Notes under the pieces: generated by a model
Seen by the model: the letters and a program-made list of their open reading frames with translations, nothing else
The model's database searches: none
What the model was told of the DNA's origin: nothing
From: Pedobacter jeongneungensis
GTDB lineage: Bacteria > Bacteroidota > Bacteroidia > Sphingobacteriales > Sphingobacteriaceae
NCBI RefSeq assembly: GCF_000633455.1
Contig: NZ_AYMG01000030.1
Coordinates: 1-38,560, forward strand
Direction of reading: 5' to 3'
Length of the DNA stretch: 38,560 nucleotides
Translations under genes and position numbers: made by a program
Shown here: positions 1-9,800 of the stretch, piece after piece
Position numbering within the stretch: position 1 is the first letter of the stretch
Layout of the letters: each line of letters begins with the position of its first letter

Positions 1-38
1 CTTCGTCGGCTGAAAAAGCCTGCTCGCAATGACGGATA
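1..38. repeat. Right half of a dispersed palindromic repeat
   Basis: The segment begins CTTCGTCGGCTG and carries GCAATGACG at 26-34. The matching arm CGTCATTGC, followed by the same 12 bases, occurs at the other end of the window (38541-38560). Joined, they would make a stem of 9 bp with a loop of about 24 nt, a typical Bacteroidota intergenic palindrome. Only the right part is present here. Confidence 0.6.
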
Positions 39-45
39 CTTTATC

Positions 46-53
46 TATATTTG
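46..53 (+). promoter_or_regulatory. Putative -7 promoter box (TATATTTG)
   Basis: TATATTTG fits the Bacteroidota -7 consensus TAnnTTTG exactly. It lies 14 bases before the ATG at 68, which predicts a leader of roughly 10 nt and argues against a start at 29. No clear -33 TTTG box is visible. Confidence 0.45.
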
Positions 54-67
54 GTTTTTTAACCACA

Positions 68-1750
68 ATGAAACATCTCTACATCCTCGTTTTCTCTGTT
101 TTTATTTCTTTTAACCTGCAGGCGCAGGGCGTACTCAAAAGTAATGCAGTTTATAAAATAACTTATTCCCGTTCGGCTGATGGAAAACCAAAGGAAGATC
201 GAAATCCAGCCATAACAATCACTTCAACTAAGCAGAATTTAATCAGCAATACCAATATTTTAGATCGTAAAGCGAAATATCCTTTCGAGCAAAGTATCGT
301 AACTAAACCTGAACAAATTTTATTTCAGGTGGCCGATTTAGGTATAAATAACCAGATTGCCACTGCTGATAGCGCCGCAATTGGTAAGCAGGTTTTTGAG
401 TTTGGTACCGAAACCAAAGTAATTTTAGGCTATACCTGCAAAAGGGCAACAACCGTGGTTAACTCTAACCGGATCGATTTATGGTACACTACCGATGCAG
501 GTATAAAAGCTGCGCCAACGAGTTTAGGCCAAAGCCTCGGACTGGTTTTGGAGCAGGTGCGTAATGGGAATAGTTTTGTTACAGCTACAAAAATTGAAGA
601 AGTTAAGAATACACAGCCAATTGATCTGAAAAAGATAGTGGCTAAACTAACAGATGGATTAACTTATAAAGATTTGCTTTGGAAAAGCAGGTTTACCACC
701 TTAAAGGTTTTTGATAACGAAACGATTAATTTTATAGATAAACCACAATCAAACGATTCTATTTTTCGTTTTGCTGGTGGAACGGTAATCGCCAGAAAAG
801 TTAAATTCCCTGTGTTGGCCAATCCTGATGTATTTGTCGATTTAACCGAACAATCAAACGGTGATGCATATGACAGGACGGGTTCGGTGTTTATCATCCC
901 AACAGATAAAACCGTTAGCTTAATGGATGCGCTTAAAAACTCGGTTAAAGCGCTGCCGGTTTACGATAATGGAAATGGGAAGCAATACCAGGGCGTTGTA
1001 GCTACAGCAAATTATAATCCCGTAATCGAATTGATGCGGTTTTTTACCCCTTTTGGTGTGGGTAAGTACAATACTTTAAAATTAAAGGATAAAAACTGGG
1101 CGGAGAAAGTTTATTACCGTCAGGATGTTTCGGAATTATTTCCGCTGGTAAATGGAAAAGAAGCCTGGGTAGCTGTTTTTATTGGCAACTACGATAAAGG
1201 CGGGCATAAAGTTTCATTAAACATTACCCTGCATAACGGTGGAAGATCAAAAGAAGCTAAAGAAGTGATTTTACCTTTATTCAACTCAACCAATGTAATG
1301 GAAATGGCCGGACAGGAATATGCAACGATGTTCAGCAGTGATAAAGGACTGGAAGTTTCTTTTACTTTAACAAAAGATTTAAAGGATGCGAAACTGCGTT
1401 ACATCACCACAGGGCATGGCGGCTGGGGAAATGGCGATGAGTTTGTACCGAAGAAAAATACGATCTGGCTTGATGAAAAGGAAGCCTTTGCTTTTACACC
1501 ATGGCGACAGGATTGTGGATCGTACCGTTTATCGAACCCGGCTTCGGGCAATTTCGAAAGTGGACTTTCTTCATCGGATTTAAGCCGTTCTAACTGGTGT
1601 CCGGGTACGGTTACCAACCCGAACTGGATTAGCCTGGGTGATTTAAAAGCTGGTTCGCATACCATAAAAGTAACTATCCCGATGGGTAAACCGGAAGGAG
1701 GCAGCTCTAGCGCCTGGAATGTTTCGGGGGTGTTGTTGGGCGAGGAATAA
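68..1750 (+). CDS. Secreted PNGase F-like peptide-N-glycosidase with GLPGLI-like N-terminal domain
   Basis: Start ATG at 68 gives a signal peptide (MKHLYILVFSVFISFNLQAQ), so an upstream in-frame ATG at 29 is rejected. The first ~150 residues resemble GLPGLI-type proteins (ILGYTCKRAT...IDLWYTTDAGI). The rest resembles the two jelly-roll domains of PNGase F, the enzyme that releases N-glycans from asparagine. DAYDR (D269) aligns with the D60 region of the Elizabethkingia enzyme, and GHGGWGNGDEF (E458) plus NWCPG align with the E206 region and the later WCPG motif. By eye alignment the position of E118 is hydrophobic here. About 560 residues is longer than classic PNGase F, as expected for versions with an extra N-terminal domain. 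The gene stands alone and is followed by a 15-bp inverted repeat. Family assignment is good; activity is uncertain. Confidence 0.75.
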   Translation: MKHLYILVFSVFISFNLQAQGVLKSNAVYKITYSRSADGKPKEDRNPAITITSTKQNLISNTNILDRKAKYPFEQSIVTKPEQILFQVADLGINNQIATADSAAIGKQVFEFGTETKVILGYTCKRATTVVNSNRIDLWYTTDAGIKAAPTSLGQSLGLVLEQVRNGNSFVTATKIEEVKNTQPIDLKKIVAKLTDGLTYKDLLWKSRFTTLKVFDNETINFIDKPQSNDSIFRFAGGTVIARKVKFPVLANPDVFVDLTEQSNGDAYDRTGSVFIIPTDKTVSLMDALKNSVKALPVYDNGNGKQYQGVVATANYNPVIELMRFFTPFGVGKYNTLKLKDKNWAEKVYYRQDVSELFPLVNGKEAWVAVFIGNYDKGGHKVSLNITLHNGGRSKEAKEVILPLFNSTNVMEMAGQEYATMFSSDKGLEVSFTLTKDLKDAKLRYITTGHGGWGNGDEFVPKKNTIWLDEKEAFAFTPWRQDCGSYRLSNPASGNFESGLSSSDLSRSNWCPGTVTNPNWISLGDLKAGSHTIKVTIPMGKPEGGSSSAWNVSGVLLGEE

Positions 1751-1780
1751 GTTCTTTAATTACCTCATTAGTAACTTAGT

Positions 1781-1844
1781 CTGAGCCTGTCGAAGACCCT
1801 TTAATTGTCGAAAACAAAAAGCGTTTATCCTTCGACAGGCTCAG
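1781..1844. repeat. Dispersed inverted repeat, 15-bp perfect arms
   Basis: CTGAGCCTGTCGAAG at 1781-1795 is the exact reverse complement of 1830-1844, with a 34-nt loop. It starts 30 bp after the PNGase-like stop codon and could act as a transcript 3' hairpin. The rest of the 457-bp gap (1751-2207) holds no credible gene; it contains short palindromes such as CCTTAAGCTAAGG and the parC promoter region. Confidence 0.75.
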
Positions 1845-2176
1845 GATGACAATATTTTTTGTTTTCTCCTTAAGCTAAGGATATTGGAGGTGGTTCTATG
1901 CACCCTGCAACCTTAAATAGTAGCACAAAACTATTTTTCTAAACCGGATTGCAGGGGAGATCCTTTTTTGTGATTTTGGGCATGGCTGGGAGACAAAAAA
2001 GATCGTATCGGAAAGCCGGAAGTAACACTTAATAAAACTTACGCAACGCTGCTTTCCAAATCAATACAAATAAATTTAGATTTTGGCAGGTGAGACACCA
2101 ATTGACAGGATCGAAAAACAAATTTCCCATCTTGAAATGTGAATAACCTCTCTTCATTCTGTGCAATCATTTTTAT

Positions 2177-2184
2177 TATATTTA
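2177..2184 (+). promoter_or_regulatory. Possible -7 box of parC (TATATTTA)
   Basis: TATATTTA differs from TAnnTTTG only at the last base and lies 23 bases before the parC ATG at 2208. No -33 element is obvious, so this is a weak call. Confidence 0.25.
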
Positions 2185-2207
2185 CGGCTGCCAATTTTTG
2201 TAAATAA

Positions 2208-5087
2208 ATGAGTGAAGAATTAGATCAAAACGTAAACGAAGAGCACAAACATACCATAACCCCCATTAACGGTTTATACGAAAACTGGTTTCTCGATTAT
2301 GCGTCTTATGTAATTCTCGATAGGGCTGTTCCACACATACACGATGGTTTAAAACCTGTTCAACGCCGCATTATGCACTCGCTTAAGGAGATGGATGACG
2401 GACGTTTTAACAAAGCGGCCAACGTAATCGGTAATACAATGAAGTATCACCCGCATGGCGATGCCTCTATTGGTGACGCGATGGTGCAGATTGGACAAAA
2501 GGATTTATTGATTGATATGCAGGGTAACTGGGGTGATCCGGTTACAGGCGATAGCGCTGCGGCACCGCGTTATATCGAGGCCCGTTTATCGAAATTTGCC
2601 AATGAGGTAGTTTTTAATCCAGATACTACGGAATGGCAGCTCAGTTACGATGGGCGTAACAACGAACCGATTACTTTGCCGGTTAAATTCCCGCTGCTGC
2701 TGGCACAAGGTGCAGAAGGGATTGCTGTAGGTTTGGCTACCAAGGTAATGCCACACAACTTTATCGAACTGCTGGATGCCTCGATAGAAGCGTTACAGGG
2801 CGTTCGTCCAAACATATTACCCGATTTTTTTACGGGTGGTATGGCTGATTTCTCGAATTACAATGAAGGACAGCGTGGCGGTAAAATTCGCGTACGTGCA
2901 AAAATTACGGAGAAGGATAAAAAGACTTTGGTTATTACCGAAGTTCCGTTCAGTACCACAACGGGTTCGGTGATTGATAGTATTTTATCAGCCAATGATA
3001 AAGGCAAGATCAAGATCAAAAAGATTGAGGATAATACCGCGGCCCATGTAGAAATTGTGGTGCACCTGGCACCAGGTATCTCGCCCGATGTAACCATTGA
3101 TGCGCTTTATGCATTTACGGCCTGCGAAGTATCGATCTCGCCAAATACCTGTATTATCCAGGGAGATAAACCACACTTTTTAAGTGTGAACGATATCCTG
3201 ATCGAAAATACGAAACACACCAAAAGTTTACTCAAAAAAGAACTCGAAATACGCCTGCATGAACTACAGGAAAAGATTTTCTTTAGTTCATTGTTAAAGA
3301 TATTTATTCAGGAGGGGATGTACAAAAATCCTGAATATGAAAACTCGACCAATTTTGAAAAGGTTGTAGAAGTATTACATATTTTATTCGATCCTTTTAA
3401 ACCTTCTCTTTACCGCGAAATTTTGCCTGAGGATTTCAAAAAGCTGATCGACAAACCGATGAGTAGCATCACCCGTTTTGATGTGAAAAAGGCGGATGAG
3501 CAGATGAAAAACCTGGAAGATGAAATTAAAGTGGTTAAAAACCATTTAAAACACCTTACGGATTATGCCATTGCCTGGTACCAGAAGCTGAAAGATAAAT
3601 ACGGAAAAGGCAGGGAACGTAAAACCGAAATCCGTTTGTTTGATCGGGTAGAGGCTTCGAAAGTAGCGCTTGCCAATGTGAAACTCTACATGAACATGGA
3701 AGATGGTTTTATTGGAACAGGATCAGGACTAAAGAAAGACATACATGTTGCCGATTGCTCGGATATTGATGAGGTAATTGTTTTCCGTGAGGATGGAAAA
3801 TGCATCATTACTAAAGTGGCCGATAAAACCTTTGTGGGTAAAAATATCATTCACGCACAGGTATTTAAGAAAAATGATGAGCGAACCATTTACAACATGG
3901 TTTATAAAGATGGCGCAAGTGGTACATCATACATTAAAAGATTCGCTGTAGTTGGGGTAACCCGCGATAAGGAATACGATTTAACCAAGGGCTCGAAAGG
4001 ATCGAAAGTTTTATATTTTACTGCCAACCCGAATGGTGAAGCCGAAATTGTAAACGTTGCACTAAAACCACACTCTAAACTGCGTAAATTGCAGTTCGAC
4101 CAGGATTTTGCAGAAGTAGCCATTAAAGGACGTGGCTCGCAGGGGAATATCATTTCGAAATATCCTGTTAAAAAGATCATTTTGAAAAGTAAAGGGGTTT
4201 CTACCTTATCGGGACTGAAAATCTGGTACGATGACCTGCTGAAACGCTTAAATGTTGATGGACGTGGAAAATACCTGGGTGAATTTGATGGCGACGACCG
4301 CATTTTACAAGTACACAAAGATGGTTATTATGAGTTAAGTTCTTTCGAACTGAGCAACCACTTTGATGATGGCCTGATTGTGATCGAGAAGTTTGACCCT
4401 GAAAAGGTTTTTGCCGCAGTACATTTTGATGGCAAGGCACAGAACTATTTCATCAAACGGTTTGTGTTCGAGTTACAGGCTAACGGCAGAAAAACCATTA
4501 TTATTAGCGAAGAGCAAAAATCGAAACTATTGTACCTCACTTCGAATCCTGGCGCAAAGGTTATTGTTGATGTGTTGAAGGGAAAAACACAGATTCCGGA
4601 AACATTGGATTTAATCCTGTCAGAACTGATCGATGTTAAAGGTTTAAAGGCTAACGGAAATCGCTTATCTCCACACGATATCCAAAAAGTGGTATTGGAA
4701 GAACCTGAAATCGAAGAAGAAGAGGTTGAAGAAACTGTTGCTGAAGAAGGAGAGGAAGATGGGCTGGTTAACGAAGACAATGGGGCTGAAGAAGAAACAA
4801 CAACAGAAACCGAAACCGCTACGGAGGTAACCGAAAAACCTGCAGCCGAAAAGCCAAAGCCAAAATTCGAACGCAAGGAAGAACCTGTTATTAAAGCTGA
4901 AAAACCTGATGTAACAGAAAAGCCTGCTGTTGAAGAAAAGCCAGTTGAAAAACCAAAACTACAGCCTGAGCAAGTTAAAAAGGAAGATGCTAAAGCGGAA
5001 GAAAAACCTGCAAAAAAGATTGATTTAGAAATTACCAATCCAGACGACATAGATATGGATGATAAGGGGCAACTGGGGTTGTTTTAA
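2208..5087 (+). CDS. parC: DNA topoisomerase IV subunit A
   Basis: Type IIA topoisomerase A subunit that breaks and rejoins DNA to decatenate chromosomes together with ParE, which is not in the window. The N-terminal breakage-reunion domain is intact: NWFLDYASYVILDRAVP, GLKPVQRRI, HPHGD, and the catalytic tyrosine in AAPRYIEARLS (Y122). The C-terminal domain is the divergent Bacteroidota form. From about residue 830 there is an unusual low-complexity tail of ~110 residues rich in Glu, Pro, Lys and Thr, ending in NPDDIDMDDKGQLGLF. In the quinolone-determining segment (HPHGDASIGDAM) the position equivalent to GyrA Ser83 is Ala86. The gene is monocistronic here. ParC rather than GyrA is chosen from the overall sequence and the C-terminal form. 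Confidence 0.9.
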   Translation: MSEELDQNVNEEHKHTITPINGLYENWFLDYASYVILDRAVPHIHDGLKPVQRRIMHSLKEMDDGRFNKAANVIGNTMKYHPHGDASIGDAMVQIGQKDLLIDMQGNWGDPVTGDSAAAPRYIEARLSKFANEVVFNPDTTEWQLSYDGRNNEPITLPVKFPLLLAQGAEGIAVGLATKVMPHNFIELLDASIEALQGVRPNILPDFFTGGMADFSNYNEGQRGGKIRVRAKITEKDKKTLVITEVPFSTTTGSVIDSILSANDKGKIKIKKIEDNTAAHVEIVVHLAPGISPDVTIDALYAFTACEVSISPNTCIIQGDKPHFLSVNDILIENTKHTKSLLKKELEIRLHELQEKIFFSSLLKIFIQEGMYKNPEYENSTNFEKVVEVLHILFDPFKPSLYREILPEDFKKLIDKPMSSITRFDVKKADEQMKNLEDEIKVVKNHLKHLTDYAIAWYQKLKDKYGKGRERKTEIRLFDRVEASKVALANVKLYMNMEDGFIGTGSGLKKDIHVADCSDIDEVIVFREDGKCIITKVADKTFVGKNIIHAQVFKKNDERTIYNMVYKDGASGTSYIKRFAVVGVTRDKEYDLTKGSKGSKVLYFTANPNGEAEIVNVALKPHSKLRKLQFDQDFAEVAIKGRGSQGNIISKYPVKKIILKSKGVSTLSGLKIWYDDLLKRLNVDGRGKYLGEFDGDDRILQVHKDGYYELSSFELSNHFDDGLIVIEKFDPEKVFAAVHFDGKAQNYFIKRFVFELQANGRKTIIISEEQKSKLLYLTSNPGAKVIVDVLKGKTQIPETLDLILSELIDVKGLKANGNRLSPHDIQKVVLEEPEIEEEEVEETVAEEGEEDGLVNEDNGAEEETTTETETATEVTEKPAAEKPKPKFERKEEPVIKAEKPDVTEKPAVEEKPVEKPKLQPEQVKKEDAKAEEKPAKKIDLEITNPDDIDMDDKGQLGLF

Positions 5088-5120
5088 TGCTCAGAGGGGC
5101 GTTATGTCGATCGCAAAGTA

Positions 5121-5218
5121 GAGATCTTTGAATTGAATATAATTCAAAGATTTCTCCATTCTGCTACCGATGAAAAATCGGAGAGCATCATCCGATAGCT
5201 ATCGGATCGAAATGACGG
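5121..5218. repeat. Cluster of palindromic intergenic repeats
   Basis: GATCTTTGAATT at about 5122-5134 pairs with AATTCAAAGA at 5141-5150, flanked by further matches (GAGA/TCTC). ATCCGATAGCTATCGGAT at 5190-5207 is an 18-bp perfect palindrome. The block ends in GAAATGACGG, like the other GTCAT...ATGAC elements of this window. I see no gene in this gap (5088-5425). Confidence 0.7.
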
Positions 5219-5263
5219 ACCAACGGCTATCTGACTAAAAAATAAAGGCAGCAACATCTGTTT

Positions 5264-5378
5264 GATCTGCGTTTCTATCTTTTTAAATCTGGGGGAAAAA
5301 CTCATTATAGTTTATGTAAAAGGGTGTTTCCCGCAGATCCCGTGGAAAAAAGGCGCAGATTTAAAAAGATGAGTCAAG
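5264..5378. repeat. Long imperfect inverted repeat
   Basis: ATCTTTTTAAATCTG near 5275 is mirrored by CAGATTTAAAAAGAT near 5360, with inner arms GATCTGCG and CGCAGATCC. It is probably a dispersed, foldable intergenic element; no coding potential is seen. Confidence 0.55.
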
Positions 5379-5425
5379 TCGTCATCCGACCGCAGCGGAG
5401 AGATCTTTGAAATCCTCTTTCTTTA

Positions 5426-6712
5426 CTAAAGTGTTTTTGATTTCATCTTCGCTAAGCTTTCTGCAAAGAGCTTGGTGGGCAGACCATTAATTTCGGCCAT
5501 GTTTATTGCAGCTTCCTGCGCTTTAATGGCTTTTTTGAAATTCTGCAAAGAATAAAATAAATGAGCTAGAGTATCAAAATTATTTGGGCTTGGGTCTAAT
5601 TTAATAGATCTTTCGCTCCATTTTACAGCCTTTGACAATTGTTTAGGGTTCTTAGTGCCTGAAATATAAAAATTCCATGCTACCTCATTTAACCCATTTG
5701 AAAATGATTTGGCTTTCCAGCCTGGCTTAAAGCGTAATGTACTATCTGTTTGTTCTAATAATTTTAACTTTTTAATGCTATCAATTTTAACGGTCATGTA
5801 ATATTTATCATAGTGATTGGCTGCTATTTCAAAATAATTAACTGTGTCTTTAATCGCATTATAGTAAAAGAGCATTTTTTCGTTATAAATTTTTTGTCCA
5901 TTATAATGATCGTTTTGCCATTGGTTTTTATAAAAAATAGCCGTGTTTTGAGCATCAGCCAAACAAATTGTTTTTATAGCATTGGTCATTGTATTATTGG
6001 CAATAACATTTAAGATAAAACCTCTTTTTTGTGATGATTCCTTTTTAAAAATGCTATCTATAATGGCACGGTTTGTAAAAGCTTTTATGTATGCCGGTCT
6101 ATTAATAGTTGGGCCTGCTTCAAGTATGTATAATACTGTTCGATAATCATTAAAAGATTCCGGATTCAGTTTTTTAACATATTGTTCAATATAATAGGCA
6201 TTATTTGTTACGCCTTGCTTTTTAAGTACATCTATTAACTGTTTTAACTTAGTTACATCTGCAGTATCTTTTAGATAATCTTCTTTTGCTTTCTTAATGG
6301 TTATTTGTTGCGAAGCTTCTTCCGCATCTTTCAATATATCTAAAAATCGTTCTTTGGGTGCATCAAATTCTAAGCTTCTGTAAAACAACTCCATATTACT
6401 ATGTAAAAAAAGATAAGTTGGGCAGTTCTGGATATTATAATATTCATTTATTGCTTTTAAAGTAGTATCACTGTAATTTGTTTCATAGGTAACAAAATGC
6501 ATATTTACTTTATTTACAATTTCCTGATCAATAAAAAGAGGATTTAGCTTTTCCGTATTTGTGTTTTCTAAATTTATGATTACTAAAACACCCTTTTTTT
6601 GATAACGTGCCATTTGTAGTGCATTTTTTAACGAAGGGCTATAATTAAGTTTTTGAGCAAATAAAATTGAAGGCAAGAATAATAAGAGAAGGAGTGAGAG
6701 TGAAATTTTCAT
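5426..6712 (-). CDS. Secreted thioredoxin-fold protein with helical-repeat C-terminus
   Basis: A clear signal peptide (ISLSLLLLLFLPSILFAQ) is followed by a thioredoxin-like region: KGVLVIINLENTNTEKLNPLF, then VNMHFVTYETNYS, then QNCPTYLFLHSN, which carries the cis-proline loop. There is no CXXC active site, so a redox role is doubtful; a structural or binding role is more likely. The remaining ~280 residues look helical and TPR-like near the end (EVAWNFYISGTKNPKQLSKA, KWSERSIKLDP, NFKKAIKAQEAAI). Similar two-part proteins are common in Bacteroidota and mostly uncharacterised. It is transcribed separately from the gene at 6843, with a terminator in between. Fold assignment is moderate; function is unknown. 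Confidence 0.65.
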   Translation of the reverse strand: MKISLSLLLLLFLPSILFAQKLNYSPSLKNALQMARYQKKGVLVIINLENTNTEKLNPLFIDQEIVNKVNMHFVTYETNYSDTTLKAINEYYNIQNCPTYLFLHSNMELFYRSLEFDAPKERFLDILKDAEEASQQITIKKAKEDYLKDTADVTKLKQLIDVLKKQGVTNNAYYIEQYVKKLNPESFNDYRTVLYILEAGPTINRPAYIKAFTNRAIIDSIFKKESSQKRGFILNVIANNTMTNAIKTICLADAQNTAIFYKNQWQNDHYNGQKIYNEKMLFYYNAIKDTVNYFEIAANHYDKYYMTVKIDSIKKLKLLEQTDSTLRFKPGWKAKSFSNGLNEVAWNFYISGTKNPKQLSKAVKWSERSIKLDPSPNNFDTLAHLFYSLQNFKKAIKAQEAAINMAEINGLPTKLFAESLAKMKSKTL

Positions 6713-6717
6713 GATAA

Positions 6718-6739
6718 TCGCTTTCTATAAAGATAGCGA
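6718..6739. promoter_or_regulatory. Imperfect palindrome overlapping a -7-like box
   Basis: TCGCTTTCT ATAA AGATAGCGA has 9-bp arms with one mismatch and sits 5 bases upstream of the ATG at 6712. It overlaps TATCTTTA on the minus strand, a near match to TAnnTTTG. It could be an operator for the thioredoxin-fold gene; this is inference from position and symmetry only. Confidence 0.3.
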
Positions 6740-6787
6740 AACCCAATTGAAAAAGAAATCGGATTGATGAAGGTTCCTTTAAAAACA

Positions 6788-6822
6788 TAAAAGGCTCCTA
6801 ATTTTACATCAGGAGCCTTTTT
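6788..6822 (-). terminator. Intrinsic terminator of the collagen-like/porV operon
   Basis: AAAGGCTCCT and AGGAGCCTTT form a 10-bp GC-containing stem with an 11-nt loop. On the minus strand the stem is followed by TTATGTTTTTAAA. It lies 20-50 bp after the stop codon of the gene at 6843, and may serve both strands because AT-rich runs flank each side. Confidence 0.8.
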
Positions 6823-6842
6823 CCTTAAAAAAGTATAGAACG

Positions 6843-9800
6843 TTATTTAATACTGACCAGTACCTGGATTTTTCCAACAGTTTGCTGGTTAAAATCCTGC
6901 AGGGCTTTACCTAAAACCTGGCCTACTTTAACCTTATTTAAATCTGCTTTCATGGCCACGCCATTTTGTGATGAAGTTACCAGCATATCGCCTCTTTTAA
7001 TCGCGCCACCTTCTAAACAAACTTTGGTCGGGATTACCCCAATTACACCCATTGGCACTTTACCAACAAGTTCTGAATCTATATTCTCTTCGGTTAACAA
7101 AACCCCTGGTTTGGTGGCATAAACCCCTGCTACCAGATTAGAATAAGCACCGTTTGATTTTTCTACCGCTCTGTCTCTGTCAGTAGAAATAATAAGGATA
7201 TCTCCCGGTTCAAAATCTTTCGTTTCTCCGTTTACATCAAATGCCTCGGCTATGTCGGCTCCACCGTTCTGGGTGCCATCGTTAAAAAAGCCTTTTCCAG
7301 CTTTATTGATTCTGGCCACATTTGTGCCAGCGCTCTGACCGATAAAGATATTTCCCGAGGCACCAGTGTGGTTGATCAATAATGCCGATCCGGTACCTGC
7401 ATTGGATACATTTAAGGTTGGCTGTCCATTGGCAGTATTGAAATTTGCAAAACGGCCGGCTCTTCCAGTTCCGAAGTTTGGTGTCCAGCCATATACCGCA
7501 CTTCCTGTCCCATCATTAGAAGATTCAATACCATTGCCATTTTTACCTGCATTTGCAGTAATTCCGTTTCCGTTACCTTCGGTAAGTGCAATAAGTGCGG
7601 GTCCGTTTCCGGCTGCATTTGATGAATAGAACAATCCACCAAAACCACCCGTACCTGATGACAATCCATAGACCCCGGCAGTTCCGAAATTGGCAAAGAT
7701 GGAGTTTACTTCTCCTTTAACAGCGGCGGAGGTTCCTTGGGTATTATCCACTTTAAAGTTGCCTGCTGTACCATTACCAACAGTTTTTACGGTTAAAGCA
7801 TCAGTATTGTTTGCTGTATTAAAGTTTTCAAAATGAGCAGCACGACCGGTACTAAATGATGGAACCCAACCATACACCGCATCTCCTGTGCCATCAACGT
7901 TAGCTTCAACAGCATTACCATTTTTACCTGCATTTGCCGTAATGGCATTACCATTACCATCCGTTAAGGCAATAAGTGCCGCACCGTTACCTGCAGGATT
8001 AGAGGCATAAAATAAGCCTGCCCTACCTCCGGTTCCGGATGATACACCAAAAATACCCGATGCACCAAAGTTGCCGAAAATAGTATTAACCTCTCCGCGA
8101 ACGGCGGCACCCACGCTATTGGTATTATCAATTTTAAATGAAGCTGCATTTCCAAGCGTATTATCAGGTATATTTCCATTACTATTTGATGTAACCTCTA
8201 ATATATTTACATCTGTGTTTGTTGCATTGGTATTGATGAATCTACCAGCCCTGCCTTTACTTCCGCTATTTCCAACCTCGCCCTGAACAGCCACACCAGT
8301 ACCGGTAGTATTGCTGGCGATAAAACCACGCACACCAAATCCTCCGCCATCGTTGCGGCCAACTACCGCACCGGCAATATCGCTGGTGGTTAAACCAACA
8401 ACGGCTTCTCCTCCGCCTGTATTCTGACCCAGAACACCAGCTGAAGTTTGTGCGCTTGCAATCCCGTTTATGGCCAAACCGCTACCAGTTGAGCTTCTTA
8501 CCCCGATACCATTTCCTGTTGTTGAAGCGTTGATTACTATTCCATTTCCTAGTGTATTCACATTCAACACATTATTTGCATTTGCATTGTTAAAAATAGA
8601 AATACTGGCAGGGATTCCATTGGTTGATGTTGCCGTTAAACCTGTTCCTGTATTGCTATTGGCATATACACCTGTTCCTGCAGCACTCGAATTTCCATAA
8701 ACACCCAAACCATTTGGTGTTACACCATACACTCCCCAGCCGCTTCCGTTCTGACTGCCCCAAACGCCAATGCCCAAACCGCCGGTACCATTGTTGATAC
8801 CACGTACACCCGAAGAAAAACCTCCGGGAGCAGTTGAATTTACAATTCCCCTTACGGCAGTAATACTGGATGAAGTGGTGTTGTTGATTCCTTCAACTGA
8901 TGTTCCGTCGCCGTCGTTTGTGATTGAAAATAAGGTAGGTGCCGAGTTCTCTGTAGCCACGAATGGAAGTGTTAACGAACCGCCAGCATCCGTTCCAGGT
9001 GCCCAGGTTGTTCCGTTATATTTTAAAACCTGTCCGTTAGTTGGCGCTGTAGCTGCAATAGCAACATTCTGAAGGCCTTTTACCACCGGATTAGGATAGT
9101 TTCCACTCAAATCGCCGCCTGCGGCTCCGGTTAATGCGCCCGCAGGTCCAGCTGGACCTATTGGCCCGGCAGGACCGGTTGCACCTACCGGGCCTTGAGT
9201 TCCCTGAACACCAGCAGGGCCTACAGGACCTATCGCTCCTGTTGCACCAACCGGCCCCACAGAGCCTTGTGCACCGGCAGGACCTACCGGGCCGATTGCC
9301 CCAGTTGCTCCTGTTGGACCTGTAGCGCCAATTGCACCGGCAGGACCAGTTGCACCTACAGGGCCAACTAATCCTTGTGGACCTATTGGACCAGCAGCAC
9401 CTGTAAGTCCGATTGGACCTTGAGCGCCAGCAGGGCCAACAGGACCTGTGGCTCCAGTTGCACCAGTTGGACCGGCTGCTCCGGTTGGTCCGGCAGGACC
9501 TGTAGCACCTGCAGGGCCTGGATTACCTGAAGCTGCATATAAGGCAAAAGGTACACTCATTAATTGTGTTGCCCCCAAATCGGTAAAAGCACCACCACCA
9601 ATAGCAAGTTCTACTTTTAAATACTGGTTTGCATTTTGCCAGGGCACGCCTGTTAATGTTCCTGTAGATGGGCTTCCTTTACCAATCTGTAAGGTAAAAA
9701 GCCCTAAAGTATTGGTAGTAAGATCGTGGGTTTCCTGATATTGTACAGTGCCATTCGCACTTGCTCCAAGTATTGAAATCCTCACCTTTACATTTTGTTT

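Noticed and set aside
4445..5050. 201-codon minus-strand frame opposite the end of parC
   Set aside because: It is the antisense image of the repetitive Glu/Pro/Lys tail; its Ser/Phe/Gly-rich composition is an artefact.
9134..9738. Plus-strand frames rich in Gly, Pro and Val opposite the collagen-like gene
   Set aside because: They arise from the complementary strand of Gly-X-Y codons; the minus-strand gene has a signal peptide and domains.
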